Shown here piece after piece: positions 1-7,755 of a stretch of 38,446 nt of DNA; positions within the stretch are counted from its first letter, which is position 1, and each line of letters starts with the position of its first letter. The notes under the pieces are model-generated. The model worked only from the letters and a program-made list of their open reading frames with translations. It was not told the DNA's origin and ran no database searches. The position numbers and the translations under genes were made by a program. The stretch is from Acidobacteriota bacterium (GTDB lineage: Bacteria > Acidobacteriota > Terriglobia > Terriglobales > Acidobacteriaceae): positions 1 to 38,446 of the forward strand of contig JAJYVU010000032.1 in the NCBI GenBank assembly GCA_021791875.1, read 5' to 3'.

Positions 1-2315
1 TCCCGGGTCTCAGCCTCAGCGACTTCGCCCAGAGAAACTCCAATGCCATCGGCCTCAGCGTGGGCCCCGCATCGGACTTTGTGAACGACGGCTACTTCCA
101 GAACCGCTTCTCACCGTCCTCTACGGCCATCTTTTCCGTGGGCAAACACAACATCAGCGTCGGATTCAACTTCGACTACACCCAGCTCAACATCCGCAAC
201 AACCGCACCGGTCACGCGCAGTTGTCCACGTCCAACTTCGCCAGCTTCCTGCAGGGCAATGTCCGCAGCGGTACGGTTCTGGAAGGCTATTCCAACCGCC
301 ACTATCGCAACGATGATGCCGGCGCCTTCGTGCAGGACAAGTGGCAGGCGCTCCCCAACCTCGCCGTCACCGCCGGTATCCGTTACGACTTCAACGGGCC
401 CTTCCGCGAAGCCAACGGCCTCATGTTCAACTTTGATCCCAGCCGCTACCAGTCCAGCCCCGCGGCCATCACCAACTCCGGCTTTATTGTCGCCGGTAAC
501 AACAAGCAGTACGGAACGCCAGGCGTCAGTGACTCCACCCTCAAAGGCCGCCAGTGGGGCATCGCTCCGCGTCTCGGAATCGCCTGGTCGCCCAAGCGCT
601 TCCACAATAAGGTCGTGTGGCGCGCCGGTGCCGGCATCTACTACAACCGCGGCGAATACTTCCAGTACCTCTCGCCGCCGGCTGGCAATGGTATCAGCGG
701 TCCTTTCGGCGTCACTCAGGAAGCTCCCTTCGCGGCCTTCACCAACGTGAATGGCAACCTGAGCAAGCCTTTCACCAGCATCACCCCGCCCACCACTCCG
801 GCCAACATCGCCTCTCAGTTGCCCACGCTCGATCAGCAGGAAAGCGAGTGCAACGGCCTCGACATCTACAACGGAACCACGCTCTCCGGTTTCGCTTGCG
901 AGGCCATCCCCCAGATCATCGGCAACTACAACATCAACAACGTGCTTCCTTACTCTGAGAACTGGACCCTCGACTTACAGTGGCAGCCTCGCAATAACCT
1001 GATGATCGACATTGCTTATGTCGGCAATCGCGGCAAGCACGAGATTGTTCCGCTGCCCTTCAACGAACCCGGAATTGCAACCCCCAATCATCCCATCAAC
1101 GGCCAGATCTACTCCTACGGCGTAGAAACCATCAGCCCCAATCTCGATGGCAATGGCAATCCCTACATCGATAAATACGAGCCCTACGACACCTACAGCG
1201 GCGGCAACGTCGACCTGCGCGTGCCGTTTACCGGCTATGATCCCAACTCGACGTCATTCACCTCCGCGGCCATCTCTTCTTACGACGCCCTCCAGGCCCA
1301 TATCACGAAGAGAATGTCCCATGGGCTGCAGTTCGGCCTCTCGTATACTTGGTCCCATACCCTCGACGAGCAGAGTGACATCGGTCTCTTCTTCACCGGC
1401 GACAATCCGAAGAATCTGCGTAGTTCCTACGCAAGCGCGGACTTCGACCGGCCAAACGTAACCACCGCCAACTTCGTCTACGACATCCCCAGTCTCATCA
1501 GGAGTGACAGAAACTGGTTCCACTTCGTCACCAACGGATGGGCGCTGGAAGGCATCACCGTCTTCCAGAGCGGTATGCCCTACAGCATTTACGACTACTC
1601 TGGATCCGTCGGAAACGAATACTTCGGTGGCAATATCTCTCTCATGAACCCGATTCTCCCGCTGCGCAAGGGCGTCAGCCCCCGCGAAGCGGAAACCGGC
1701 CACACTGGCGCCTTCGCACAGGTCGATCCTGCACGGGCCGCGCTCAATGCGTATGACTTCCAGGTTCCGCTCTTGAATCCCGGTCAGAACGGCGTGCCGC
1801 CTTGCGATACCACCTCCGATGGTGGCAACGCGGGTCCCGGCGGCGGTCCCCTCTGCGACGTCTACGAGACGGGCTTTGTCGGCGGCCAGCGCAACATCTT
1901 CCGGGAGGCATTCCAGTCCCGCGCTGACGTCACCATCCAGAAGACCTTCCTCATTCGCCATCGCTACGGCCTCAACTATCAGTTCGAGGTCTTCAACCTC
2001 ACCAACACCCCCAGCTTTGACGTGCCGAGCAACAACGTCTCGCTCAGCCCCACCTTCCTCGAGCTCTCGGCCCCGTCCAACGTCAATAACTACCCGTATG
2101 CCAACGGCACACAGGTTCAGCCGTCGTACAGCACATCCGTCCAGGTTCCCAGCGGGTCCAACACGCCCGGAAACGCAACCTGTCAGGGCTCCAGCCAGGC
2201 TTGTGCTTACGAGCTCTACACCGTTCCCACTAACACCAGTACGCCGCTGGGTTATGTCACCAACACCATCGGCAGCAACCGCATCATCGAGATGGCCATG
2301 CACCTCACCTTCTAG
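1..2315 (+). CDS. Oar-like TonB-dependent outer-membrane receptor, 3' part
   Basis: The frame is open from base 3 without a start, so the N-terminal part (signal peptide, probable carboxypeptidase-regulatory domain and plug) lies outside the window. A GTG at 60 is in frame but sits inside the barrel region, so it is not the real start. About 770 residues remain. They are rich in Asn, Tyr, Phe and Gly with alternating strand-like segments such as ALQAHITKRMSHGLQFGLSY and NYQFEVFNLTNTPSF, and end in HLTF. A terminal Phe is the usual C-terminal signal of outer-membrane beta-barrels. The pattern (AYVGNRGKHE, WALEGITVFQSGMPYS) matches the large Oar-like receptors that are abundant in Acidobacteriota and thought to take up plant polymers or carbohydrates. 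The substrate cannot be read here. A strong terminator follows at 2458. Confidence 0.88.
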   Translation, partial: PGLSLSDFAQRNSNAIGLSVGPASDFVNDGYFQNRFSPSSTAIFSVGKHNISVGFNFDYTQLNIRNNRTGHAQLSTSNFASFLQGNVRSGTVLEGYSNRHYRNDDAGAFVQDKWQALPNLAVTAGIRYDFNGPFREANGLMFNFDPSRYQSSPAAITNSGFIVAGNNKQYGTPGVSDSTLKGRQWGIAPRLGIAWSPKRFHNKVVWRAGAGIYYNRGEYFQYLSPPAGNGISGPFGVTQEAPFAAFTNVNGNLSKPFTSITPPTTPANIASQLPTLDQQESECNGLDIYNGTTLSGFACEAIPQIIGNYNINNVLPYSENWTLDLQWQPRNNLMIDIAYVGNRGKHEIVPLPFNEPGIATPNHPINGQIYSYGVETISPNLDGNGNPYIDKYEPYDTYSGGNVDLRVPFTGYDPNSTSFTSAAISSYDALQAHITKRMSHGLQFGLSYTWSHTLDEQSDIGLFFTGDNPKNLRSSYASADFDRPNVTTANFVYDIPSLIRSDRNWFHFVTNGWALEGITVFQSGMPYSIYDYSGSVGNEYFGGNISLMNPILPLRKGVSPREAETGHTGAFAQVDPARAALNAYDFQVPLLNPGQNGVPPCDTTSDGGNAGPGGGPLCDVYETGFVGGQRNIFREAFQSRADVTIQKTFLIRHRYGLNYQFEVFNLTNTPSFDVPSNNVSLSPTFLELSAPSNVNNYPYANGTQVQPSYSTSVQVPSGSNTPGNATCQGSSQACAYELYTVPTNTSTPLGYVTNTIGSNRIIEMAMHLTF

Positions 2316-2428
2316 AGCGAATTTGCTGTAGGTCTATATCGAAGCGAAAAGACCCTGCGCGGCTTTTCCGTCAAGAAAAGCCGCACCTGCGAAAACTCGG
2401 CAGGATATAGCAACAGTAAATCCGCTCT
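2314..2428. repeat. Nested palindromic element just after the receptor stop codon
   Basis: Three stems nest inside one another. The outer arms are 2314-2329 (AGAGCGAATTTGCTGT) and 2413-2428 (ACAGTAAATCCGCTCT), pairing at 15 of 16 positions including one G-U. The middle arms are 2334-2340 (CTATATC) and 2404-2410 (GATATAG). The inner hairpin is GCGGCTTTTC at 2359-2368 with GAAAAGCCGC at 2375-2384. The outer arm begins inside the TAG stop codon. The size and symmetry fit a dispersed palindromic repeat or a small MITE-like element. A structured 3' UTR is the alternative. No coding frame fits inside. Confidence 0.6.
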
Positions 2429-2457
2429 GGCAACCATCCTGATATGCTCAATGCCTC

Positions 2458-2490
2458 GCGGAGCCGGTCTTCCGGCTCCGCTTCTTCTTT
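2458..2490 (+). terminator. Rho-independent terminator of the receptor gene
   Basis: A perfect 10-bp stem, GCGGAGCCGG (2458-2467) with CCGGCTCCGC (2472-2481), has a TCTT loop and is followed by the T-rich run TTCTTCTTT. It lies 143 nt after the receptor stop and before the next gene. Confidence 0.85.
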
Positions 2491-2599
2491 GTCGCTGGTC
2501 ATCCAGCCCCCTTATAGACGCACGCCCGTCGCCTGCGTCTAATAGGAATCAACCGGCCCCATATCCCTCACCGGGCCTCGCATGGAAGGAAAGTTTCGT

Positions 2600-3439
2600 A
2601 TGACTCCGCAGGAAGCTCAGATGTTGCAGCAGCTCGTCGACCAGGTCGCTAAAACCCCGCTCAATGAAAAAGATCCCGATGCCGAGGCTCTCCTCAAAGA
2701 CGGTCTCGCCCGCGACCCCGACGCCATTTACAAGCTGGCTCAGATCGTCATCGTTCAGGACATCTCGCTCCATCAGGCCCAGGCCCGCATCCAGCAGCTC
2801 ACCGCGCAGGTGCAGCAGCAGCCCGCGCCTCCGCCGCCGGCCCGTACCAGCAGCTTCCTCGGCAATCTCCTCCACCGCAATGACCCCGCGCCCTCGCAGC
2901 AGCCCTATGGCGGAACACCACAGTACCAGCCCGTCTCGGCGCCTCCGCCTCCGCCGCAATATGCCGCGCAGCCCCAACCGCAATATGCGCCTCAGCCGAG
3001 TGCCGGCGGCAGCTTTCTGCGTTCCGCCGCCACCACGGCCGCCGGCGTCGCGGCCGGAGCTCTCGCCTTCCAGGGCATCGAATCCATCTTCCATGGCGGT
3101 TTCGGCGGCGGCTACGGATTCGGCGGTTTCGGCTCGCCCATGGGTTTCGGCGGCATGCCCGTCGAGGAAACCGTCATCAATAACAACTACATCAACGACC
3201 CCTCCCAGACCCCGTCTGACTTCACCAGTCAGGATCCCGGCAATCAGGATTTCGGCAACCAGGATCTCAGTGGCCAGGACTTCGCCAATCAGGACTTCGG
3301 CAATCAGGACCTCCAGCAGAGCCCCTTTGACGCCACCGGCTTCGACTCCGGCAACGACCCAGGCTTCGACTCCTCAAACTTCGACGACGGCAGCTCCTTC
3401 GACGGTGGAGGCTTCGATTCCGGCAACGATTTCATCTAG
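2600..3439 (+). CDS. DUF2076 domain-containing protein
   Basis: The 279-residue product starts MTPQEAQMLQQLVDQVAKTP and continues through DPDAIYKLAQIVIVQDISLHQAQARIQQL, which matches the helical N-terminal domain of DUF2076 proteins (about residues 1-70). A Pro/Gln-rich linker follows (about 72-135), then a Gly-rich stretch with a short hydrophobic segment (TTAAGVAAGALAFQGIESI). An NQDFG-type five-residue repeat lies near 214-240 and an Asp/Gly/Ser/Phe tail ends the protein. An ATG 18 nt upstream (2582) is in frame, but the run GGAAGGAAAG at 2584-2593 is a good Shine-Dalgarno for 2600, and the family begins at MTPQE. The role of DUF2076 proteins is not established. The layout suggests a periplasmic or surface-associated low-complexity protein, though no clear signal peptide is visible. 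Confidence 0.85.
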   Translation: MTPQEAQMLQQLVDQVAKTPLNEKDPDAEALLKDGLARDPDAIYKLAQIVIVQDISLHQAQARIQQLTAQVQQQPAPPPPARTSSFLGNLLHRNDPAPSQQPYGGTPQYQPVSAPPPPPQYAAQPQPQYAPQPSAGGSFLRSAATTAAGVAAGALAFQGIESIFHGGFGGGYGFGGFGSPMGFGGMPVEETVINNNYINDPSQTPSDFTSQDPGNQDFGNQDLSGQDFANQDFGNQDLQQSPFDATGFDSGNDPGFDSSNFDDGSSFDGGGFDSGNDFI

Positions 3440-3531
3440 GCCCTGTCAACAGGACCTGACCCGCGCGTGCCTTTCCTGATTTCACAAATCTCGCGCCGAA
3501 AATGATCTTTTCATCACTTCCCTGGGGGTTT

Positions 3532-3537
3532 TACAAT
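3532..3537 (+). promoter_or_regulatory. -10-like hexamer TACAAT for a leaderless start
   Basis: TACAAT ends 7 nt before the ATG at 3545, so transcription would begin at or beside the start codon. No convincing -35 and no Shine-Dalgarno are visible. The same arrangement recurs before thiG. Confidence 0.5.
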
Positions 3538-3544
3538 TCCGTCT

Positions 3545-4057
3545 ATGGCAAACGCCTTTCGTTTTCGCCGCATCCTTCCGCTGGTCGTGCTGCTTCTGCT
3601 TCCGACCGGCCTCATGGCGAACTGGTGGCACGGCAGCAGCCATCCCCGCGGCCGCAAGTACAAACCACCACCGCCCACGGCTAAGATCACCGTCACCGTC
3701 ATGAGCGAGCAGTTTCACAAGCCCGTCAACGACGCACACGTCATCTTCCACAGCACCCGCGACAACCGCCCCGATGGCTTCATGGAAATGACCACCGACC
3801 GTCAGGGCAAGGCCGTGATCACCGTCATCCCCGTCGGCGACACCCTCGTCTTGCAGGTCATCGGAAATGACTACCAGACCTTCGGCCAGGTCTACAAGAT
3901 CGATAAGCGCACAAAAAGCATCACCGTCATGCTGCTGCCGCCGCAGGCCCAGTTCTCTGACTACCGCAACGCGCCCACCGGCCAGATCGGCGACGGCGGA
4001 AAGGGAACTACCAAGCCGCAGCAGAACAACAACGGTTCTTCCCAGAAGAAGCACTAG
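3545..4057 (+). CDS. Small secreted protein with Ig-like/carboxypeptidase-regulatory fold
   Basis: 170 residues. The N-terminus is a signal peptide: basic MANAFRFRR, hydrophobic [14 protein letters not shown], then MANWW, so export is expected. Residues about 40-135 ([48 protein letters not shown]) resemble the carboxypeptidase regulatory-like beta-sandwich: a PVNDAHV strand pair, a DRQGKA turn, then strands ending KSITVML. The C-terminal 30 residues are polar and low in complexity (Gly, Lys, Gln, Asn). No catalytic motif is visible and no function is claimed. The gene lies 105 nt after the DUF2076 gene, appears to have its own promoter, and is followed by a terminator. Confidence 0.75.
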   Translation: MANAFRFRRILPLVVLLLLPTGLMANWWHGSSHPRGRKYKPPPPTAKITVTVMSEQFHKPVNDAHVIFHSTRDNRPDGFMEMTTDRQGKAVITVIPVGDTLVLQVIGNDYQTFGQVYKIDKRTKSITVMLLPPQAQFSDYRNAPTGQIGDGGKGTTKPQQNNNGSSQKKH

Positions 4058-4076
4058 CTTCTCTCGTTCCACCCGA

Positions 4077-4110
4077 AAGCCTCCGGTCCGCCGGAGGCTT
4101 TTCTCTTTTC
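4077..4110 (+). terminator. Rho-independent terminator before thiG
   Basis: A perfect 10-bp stem AAGCCTCCGG (4077-4086) / CCGGAGGCTT (4091-4100) with a TCCG loop runs into TTCTCTTTT. It isolates thiG from the upstream gene. Confidence 0.9.
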
Positions 4111-4148
4111 CTCCCCATCCTCGAAAATCTCCACTCATCCCTTCGGCT

Positions 4149-4154
4149 TACAAT
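4149..4154 (+). promoter_or_regulatory. -10-like hexamer TACAAT for leaderless thiG
   Basis: TACAAT lies exactly 7 nt before the thiG ATG (4162), the same geometry as at 3532. No Shine-Dalgarno precedes the ATG. No TPP-riboswitch-like sequence (for example CTGAGA) is present in the 104 nt between the genes. Confidence 0.5.
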
Positions 4155-4161
4155 CAGACTC

Positions 4162-4932
4162 ATGGAACCCTTGGTCATCGCCGGGCGGGCATTCCAGTCC
4201 CGCCTCATCGTCGGCACCGGTAAATACAAGGACGGCCCGGAAACGCAGCGCGCCATCGAAGCCTCTGGCGCCGAAATGGTCACCGTTGCCGTCCGTCGCG
4301 TCAACCTCGACCGCTCAAAGGAATCGCTGCTCGACTTCATCGATCCCCAGCGCTACTTCCTGCTTCCCAACACCGCCGGCTGCTACACCGCCGAGGACGC
4401 CATCCGCGCCGCGCGTCTCGGCCGCGAAGTCGGCCTCTCTGACTGGGTCAAAATCGAAGTCATCGGCGACCAGGCCACGCTCTACCCCGATGTCCAGGCC
4501 ACTCTTGAGGCTACCCGCACATTGGTGAAGGAAGGCTTTACAGTTCTCCCGTATACCTCTGATGATGTTGTATTTGCGAAACGCCTCATCGATGCCGGGG
4601 CCTCCGCCGTCATGCCCCTCGCCGCACCCATCGGCTCCGGACTCGGCATCCAGAATCGCGCCACCCTCGCCATCCTCCGCGAAATGATCACCGAGGTCCC
4701 CCTCGTCGTCGACGCCGGCGTCGGCACCGCCTCTGACGCCGCCCTGGCCATGGAAATGGGCGCCGACGGCGTCCTCATGAACACCGCCATCGCCGCCGCC
4801 GCTAACCCCGTCCTCATGGCCGAAGCCATGCAGCATGCCGTCCTCGCCGGACGCGAAGCCTACATCGCAGGGCGCATGCCGCGCAAACTCTACGCTACCG
4901 CCAGCTCGCCGCTCGAAGGGATCTCCCGATAG
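4162..4932 (+). CDS. thiG: Thiazole synthase ThiG
   Basis: 256 residues, the usual ThiG length. ThiG forms the thiazole phosphate of thiamine from deoxyxylulose 5-phosphate, dehydroglycine and the thiocarboxylate of ThiS, in the cytoplasm. The (beta/alpha)8 barrel motifs are present: [10 protein letters not shown] near residue 16, TVAVRRVN, and [20 protein letters not shown] at 67-86. The Schiff-base lysine in [10 protein letters not shown] is K97. The phosphate-binding [15 protein letters not shown] and the C-terminal [20 protein letters not shown] / VLMNTAIA are also present. The gene stands alone, with no thiS, thiF, thiE, thiC or thiO beside it in this window. It is bounded upstream by a terminator and followed 22 nt later by ruvC, which may be co-transcribed. 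Confidence 0.97.
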   Translation: MEPLVIAGRAFQSRLIVGTGKYKDGPETQRAIEASGAEMVTVAVRRVNLDRSKESLLDFIDPQRYFLLPNTAGCYTAEDAIRAARLGREVGLSDWVKIEVIGDQATLYPDVQATLEATRTLVKEGFTVLPYTSDDVVFAKRLIDAGASAVMPLAAPIGSGLGIQNRATLAILREMITEVPLVVDAGVGTASDAALAMEMGADGVLMNTAIAAAANPVLMAEAMQHAVLAGREAYIAGRMPRKLYATASSPLEGISR

Positions 4933-4954
4933 CGGCGCGCTGCTTCGGTGATTT

Positions 4955-5491
4955 ATGCGCGTCTTCGGCATCGATTGCGGCTCTGAAACGACCGGCTACG
5001 GCGTGGTTGAAACTCTCCACTCCTCCGGCCGCGCCGGCCACTCCCACGATCTCGCCTCCATCGCCTTCGGCGGCATCTCCCCGCCCAAAAAACTCGCGCT
5101 CCCCGCGCGCCTCGCCTTCGTCCACTCGCGCCTTGAAACCCTCCTCGCCGAGCACCAGCCCGATATCGTCGCCGTCGAAGAGGTCTTCTACTCCGTCAAC
5201 GCCAAATCTGCCCTCAAGCTCGGCCACGTCCGCGGCATCGCCCTGCTTGCCATCGCCAACGCCGGCCTGCCCCTCGCCGAATACGCCCCGCTCACCATCA
5301 AATCCACCGTCACCGGCTACGGACTCGCCCAGAAGGAGCAGGTTCAGTTCATGGTCGCCCGCCTTCTCAATCTTCCCGAACCGCCCCAGCCCGCCGACGC
5401 CGCCGACGCTCTCGCCATCGCCATTTGCCACATTCGCCACGCGCAAACCCTCGCCGCGCAGTTGCCCGCGCGCCCCGCTGCACCGAAATGA
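4955..5491 (+). CDS. ruvC: Holliday junction endonuclease RuvC
   Basis: 178 residues, normal for RuvC. It resolves Holliday junctions by paired nicks in recombinational repair and acts with the RuvAB motor. The RNase H-like acidic residues are visible: D7 in MRVFGIDCGSETTGYG, E75 in VAVEEVFYS, and D148/D151 in PADAADALAIA. VNAKSALKLGHVRG and the KSTVTGYGLAQKEQV segment match the DNA-binding and dimer regions. ruvA and ruvB are not adjacent. The ATG follows thiG by 22 nt with only a weak ribosome-binding site, so read-through from the thiG promoter is plausible. Confidence 0.96.
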   Translation: MRVFGIDCGSETTGYGVVETLHSSGRAGHSHDLASIAFGGISPPKKLALPARLAFVHSRLETLLAEHQPDIVAVEEVFYSVNAKSALKLGHVRGIALLAIANAGLPLAEYAPLTIKSTVTGYGLAQKEQVQFMVARLLNLPEPPQPADAADALAIAICHIRHAQTLAAQLPARPAAPK

Positions 5492-5567
5492 CGGCAAAGT
5501 AACGCAACCAACCGCCACCGTCGCGCGTTTCTATATGTAGAGGCACACCAGCAAGGAGGGAGTCGCC

Positions 5568-7250
5568 ATGCAGCACAATACCCATTGCCATTCGTTCCGC
5601 TTTTCCATTCGCGGATTTTCTATGGTGGTCGCTGCACTGGGCCTGCTTCTCCTGCCCGCGCTGCCGCTGCGCGCACAAACCAGCACATCGTCTTACGACC
5701 AGTCGCAGGCCATTCCGCCCGCGCCGCCGCCCGACGCCGCCGTCACCCAGCGCAACCTGCGCCTCAGCGACGTTCACGGCGACGTCAAGGTCTATAGCGG
5801 CGACCTGCTCGCCTTTCCGCAGGCCTTCGTCAATATGCCGCTGGTCCAGGGCATGCGCATCGTCGCCGGCGATTCGGGCCGCGCGGAAATCCAGTTTGCC
5901 GATGGCAGCGTCGCTCGCATCGCCCCCAACAGCTCGCTGCTCATCGCCCGCCTCGGCAGCACCAACGACGGCATCCTCAACAGCCGCCTCGAAGCCCTCA
6001 CCGGCCTCACCTATTACGAGTTCAACGGCGAAGTCGGCAATCAGTACACCCTCAGCGTCGGACCGGAAACCATCGTCCCCTCCGGCAACGCTGTCATCCG
6101 CGTCGACATGGACAACACCCCCTATCAGGTCGCGGATATGGAGGGCGGTCTCCAGATTCTCCGCGGCAACAATCTCATCGTCTCCCTCCAGTCCGGCCAG
6201 AGCGTCTCCTTCGATCCCTCCGACCCTCAGATGTACCAGCTCAGCGACTCCATCCCGCCCAACTCCTGGGATCAGTGGAACTCCAACCGCGATGCCGACC
6301 TCGCCCAGCTCGCCTCCAACGCCAATCAGTCCTCTTCCAGCACCAATTCCGCCTGGAACGAGCTCAACTATTACGGTGACTGGTACAACGTTCCCGGCTA
6401 CGGCGAGGGCTGGGCGCCCGCCGGCGTCGGTCAGAACTGGGACCCCTACGGCTACGGCTGGTGGGGTTACTATCCTTGGGGCTACACCTGGATCTCCGGC
6501 TATCCCTGGGGCTGGTGGCCCTATCACTGCGGCTATTGGAACTGGTTCAGCGGCAACGGCTGGATGTGGTTCCCCGGCGGCTGCGGATGGGGCGGCTTCG
6601 GCGGCGGCTGGTATCCCATGGCATACATCCAGTCCGCTCCGCCGCATTACCGCAGGCTCATTCGCCCGGCTCGCACCGCTCACGGACCCGGGCGCCGCGT
6701 CCCGCGCCTCTATCCGGTCGACCGCGGCAATCAGTTCTCCCGGGGCTTCCGCTCCTTTGGCGGAGCTAAGCCCTCGCCCCGCACCTTCAACATCGACGGC
6801 CAGAACCTCACGCCCGTACAGGCAGCCCTGCCCACCCTCCAGTTCGCGCCCGTTGGCGGAGGTGGCTACACCTCCACCGCCGCAGCCGCGCATCCCGGCG
6901 GAGCACCCAACCGCGTCGGCGGAAGCGTACCCGTCCTCCGCGCTCCTTACCGCGTCGGTGCTGGCAGTCCCAACTCTGGCGGAAACCGCCCCAGCGGCGG
7001 CTCTCGCTTCGGCTCCAGCCCGCGCCACGCCCCGTTCTTCCGTCCCGGCAACAGCGGCCAGCGTCCGAACTCCGCTCCCCGCAACGGCCCGGTCTTCCAC
7101 CCGGCTCCACGGCCAAATTCCGGCCCGCGTCCCACCCCGAATCGTGGACCTGTCTTCCGCCCCGCTCCTCGACCCGCGCCCATGCCGCATCCCACCTTCC
7201 ACCCGATGCCGCACCCGTCCGCTCCGCATCCCACCGGCCGTCCACACTAA
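5568..7250 (+). CDS. FecR-domain secreted protein with Trp/Tyr/Gly-rich block (DUF6600-like)
   Basis: 560 residues. The start is fixed by AAGGAGG at 5553-5559, 8 nt before the ATG. The signal peptide ends near LPLRAQ (residue 37). Residues about 66-215 form a FecR-like beta domain (DVHGDVKVYSGDL, MRIVAGDSGRAEIQFADGSV, ARIAPNSSLLI, VADMEGGLQIL). Residues about 270-350 are an aromatic block with repeated WDPYGYGWW, YPWGYTW and YPWGWWPY units, typical of acidobacterial FecR proteins with a DUF6600-type region. The last 200 residues are Pro/Arg/Gly/Asn-rich and probably disordered. No transmembrane helix follows the signal peptide, so it is not a classical anti-sigma FecR. A periplasmic or surface scaffold role is inference. 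Confidence 0.85.
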   Translation: MQHNTHCHSFRFSIRGFSMVVAALGLLLLPALPLRAQTSTSSYDQSQAIPPAPPPDAAVTQRNLRLSDVHGDVKVYSGDLLAFPQAFVNMPLVQGMRIVAGDSGRAEIQFADGSVARIAPNSSLLIARLGSTNDGILNSRLEALTGLTYYEFNGEVGNQYTLSVGPETIVPSGNAVIRVDMDNTPYQVADMEGGLQILRGNNLIVSLQSGQSVSFDPSDPQMYQLSDSIPPNSWDQWNSNRDADLAQLASNANQSSSSTNSAWNELNYYGDWYNVPGYGEGWAPAGVGQNWDPYGYGWWGYYPWGYTWISGYPWGWWPYHCGYWNWFSGNGWMWFPGGCGWGGFGGGWYPMAYIQSAPPHYRRLIRPARTAHGPGRRVPRLYPVDRGNQFSRGFRSFGGAKPSPRTFNIDGQNLTPVQAALPTLQFAPVGGGGYTSTAAAAHPGGAPNRVGGSVPVLRAPYRVGAGSPNSGGNRPSGGSRFGSSPRHAPFFRPGNSGQRPNSAPRNGPVFHPAPRPNSGPRPTPNRGPVFRPAPRPAPMPHPTFHPMPHPSAPHPTGRPH

Positions 7251-7295
7251 TCTGCCGGGCAACTTCCAACTGCCCATCCCGGAAACACCGCGGGT

Positions 7296-7338
7296 GCCCA
7301 CACTTTCTTGCCGAATTTTTTGGAAAGAAAGTGTGGGC
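7296..7338. repeat. 14-bp perfect inverted repeat, terminator-like
   Basis: GCCCACACTTTCTT (7296-7309) pairs perfectly with AAGAAAGTGTGGGC (7325-7338) across a 15-nt loop containing a T-run. It lies 45 nt after the FecR-protein stop. It could terminate that gene, although no T-tract follows the stem on the + strand. It could also be a dispersed palindromic repeat. Confidence 0.6.
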
Positions 7339-7465
7339 CGTATCAGCCAAAGACCGACCCACTCCGCGCTGTTGATGCATCACTCAGTTCTCCCCGCTTG
7401 ATGCAGCCACCTTGCCGGGAATTACCCCCTAATTCGCTACCATAGAAATAGGGAACAAATCGCCA

Positions 7466-7501
7466 CGGGGCAGGCCGCAGGAGCCTGCCCCGATCCGTTT
7501 T
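7466..7501 (+). terminator. Hairpin with T-containing tail, candidate terminator
   Basis: A perfect 10-bp stem CGGGGCAGGC (7466-7475) / GCCTGCCCCG (7483-7492) with a 7-nt loop is followed by ATCCGTTTTCC. It lies 216 nt after the nearest upstream gene, so it may end a long 3' UTR or an unannotated small RNA. Confidence 0.5.
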
Positions 7502-7720
7502 CCGCACTATAACGCCGCCCGCAACCTTACGAAAAAGTCGTAGAACTATACGATTCCAATCGTGTAAACCGTAGAAAATCGTAGCATTACCCGGCGCTGT
7601 AAAGTATATGATCCAAAGGAGTTACAAGCCTAACGCCCCAGTAACATCATGATTCCATGGGACTTAACGGACACTGCTCAACAGCTGAAAATCGCAGGGT
7701 AGGAAAGCGCTGGGAGCGAA

Positions 7721-7748
7721 CAACTGGGGACTGACAACTGTGGACTGA
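7721..7748. repeat. Two 14-bp tandem repeats behind hfq
   Basis: CAACTGGGGACTGA (7721-7734) is followed immediately by CAACTGTGGACTGA (7735-7748), differing at one base. The array sits 8 nt from the hfq stop codon. A related sequence lies at 33110-33128 behind another minus-strand gene. Confidence 0.75.
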
Positions 7749-7755
7749 ATACGGG

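Larger units (their letters stand above)
7251..7755. other. 505-nt intergenic region with two hairpins, an AT-richer core and tandem repeats
   Basis: No credible gene is seen on either strand. The region holds a 14-bp inverted repeat (7296-7338), a 10-bp GC-rich hairpin with a T-containing tail (7466-7501), an AT-richer stretch around 7540-7620 with recurring CGTAGAA/ATCGTAG motifs and a possible -10 (TATGAT near 7606), and two 14-bp tandem repeats directly behind the hfq stop. A 17-codon frame from 7649 lacks a ribosome-binding site and was not called. A small RNA ending at the 7466 hairpin is possible but unproven. Confidence 0.5.

Noticed and set aside
1254..2303. A 349-codon minus-strand frame inside the receptor gene
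   Set aside because: It has no domain match and the receptor frame on the + strand is clear.
5367..7301. A 644-codon open frame on the minus strand across the FecR-protein gene
   Set aside because: It is an antisense shadow of a GC-rich gene: Val/Gly/Ala/Asp-rich, no recognisable domain, and it also runs into ruvC. The + strand gene has a signal peptide, a FecR domain and a perfect Shine-Dalgarno.
5896..7401. A 501-codon + strand frame overlapping the FecR-protein gene in another register
   Set aside because: The translation is Ser/Pro/Ala/Arg/Thr low complexity, typical of a shifted frame of a GC-rich gene, with no domain.
7649..7702. A 17-codon + strand frame encoding MIPWDLTDTAQQLKIAG
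   Set aside because: The AAAGGAG upstream is too far away (about 27 nt), and there is no context or conservation evidence.
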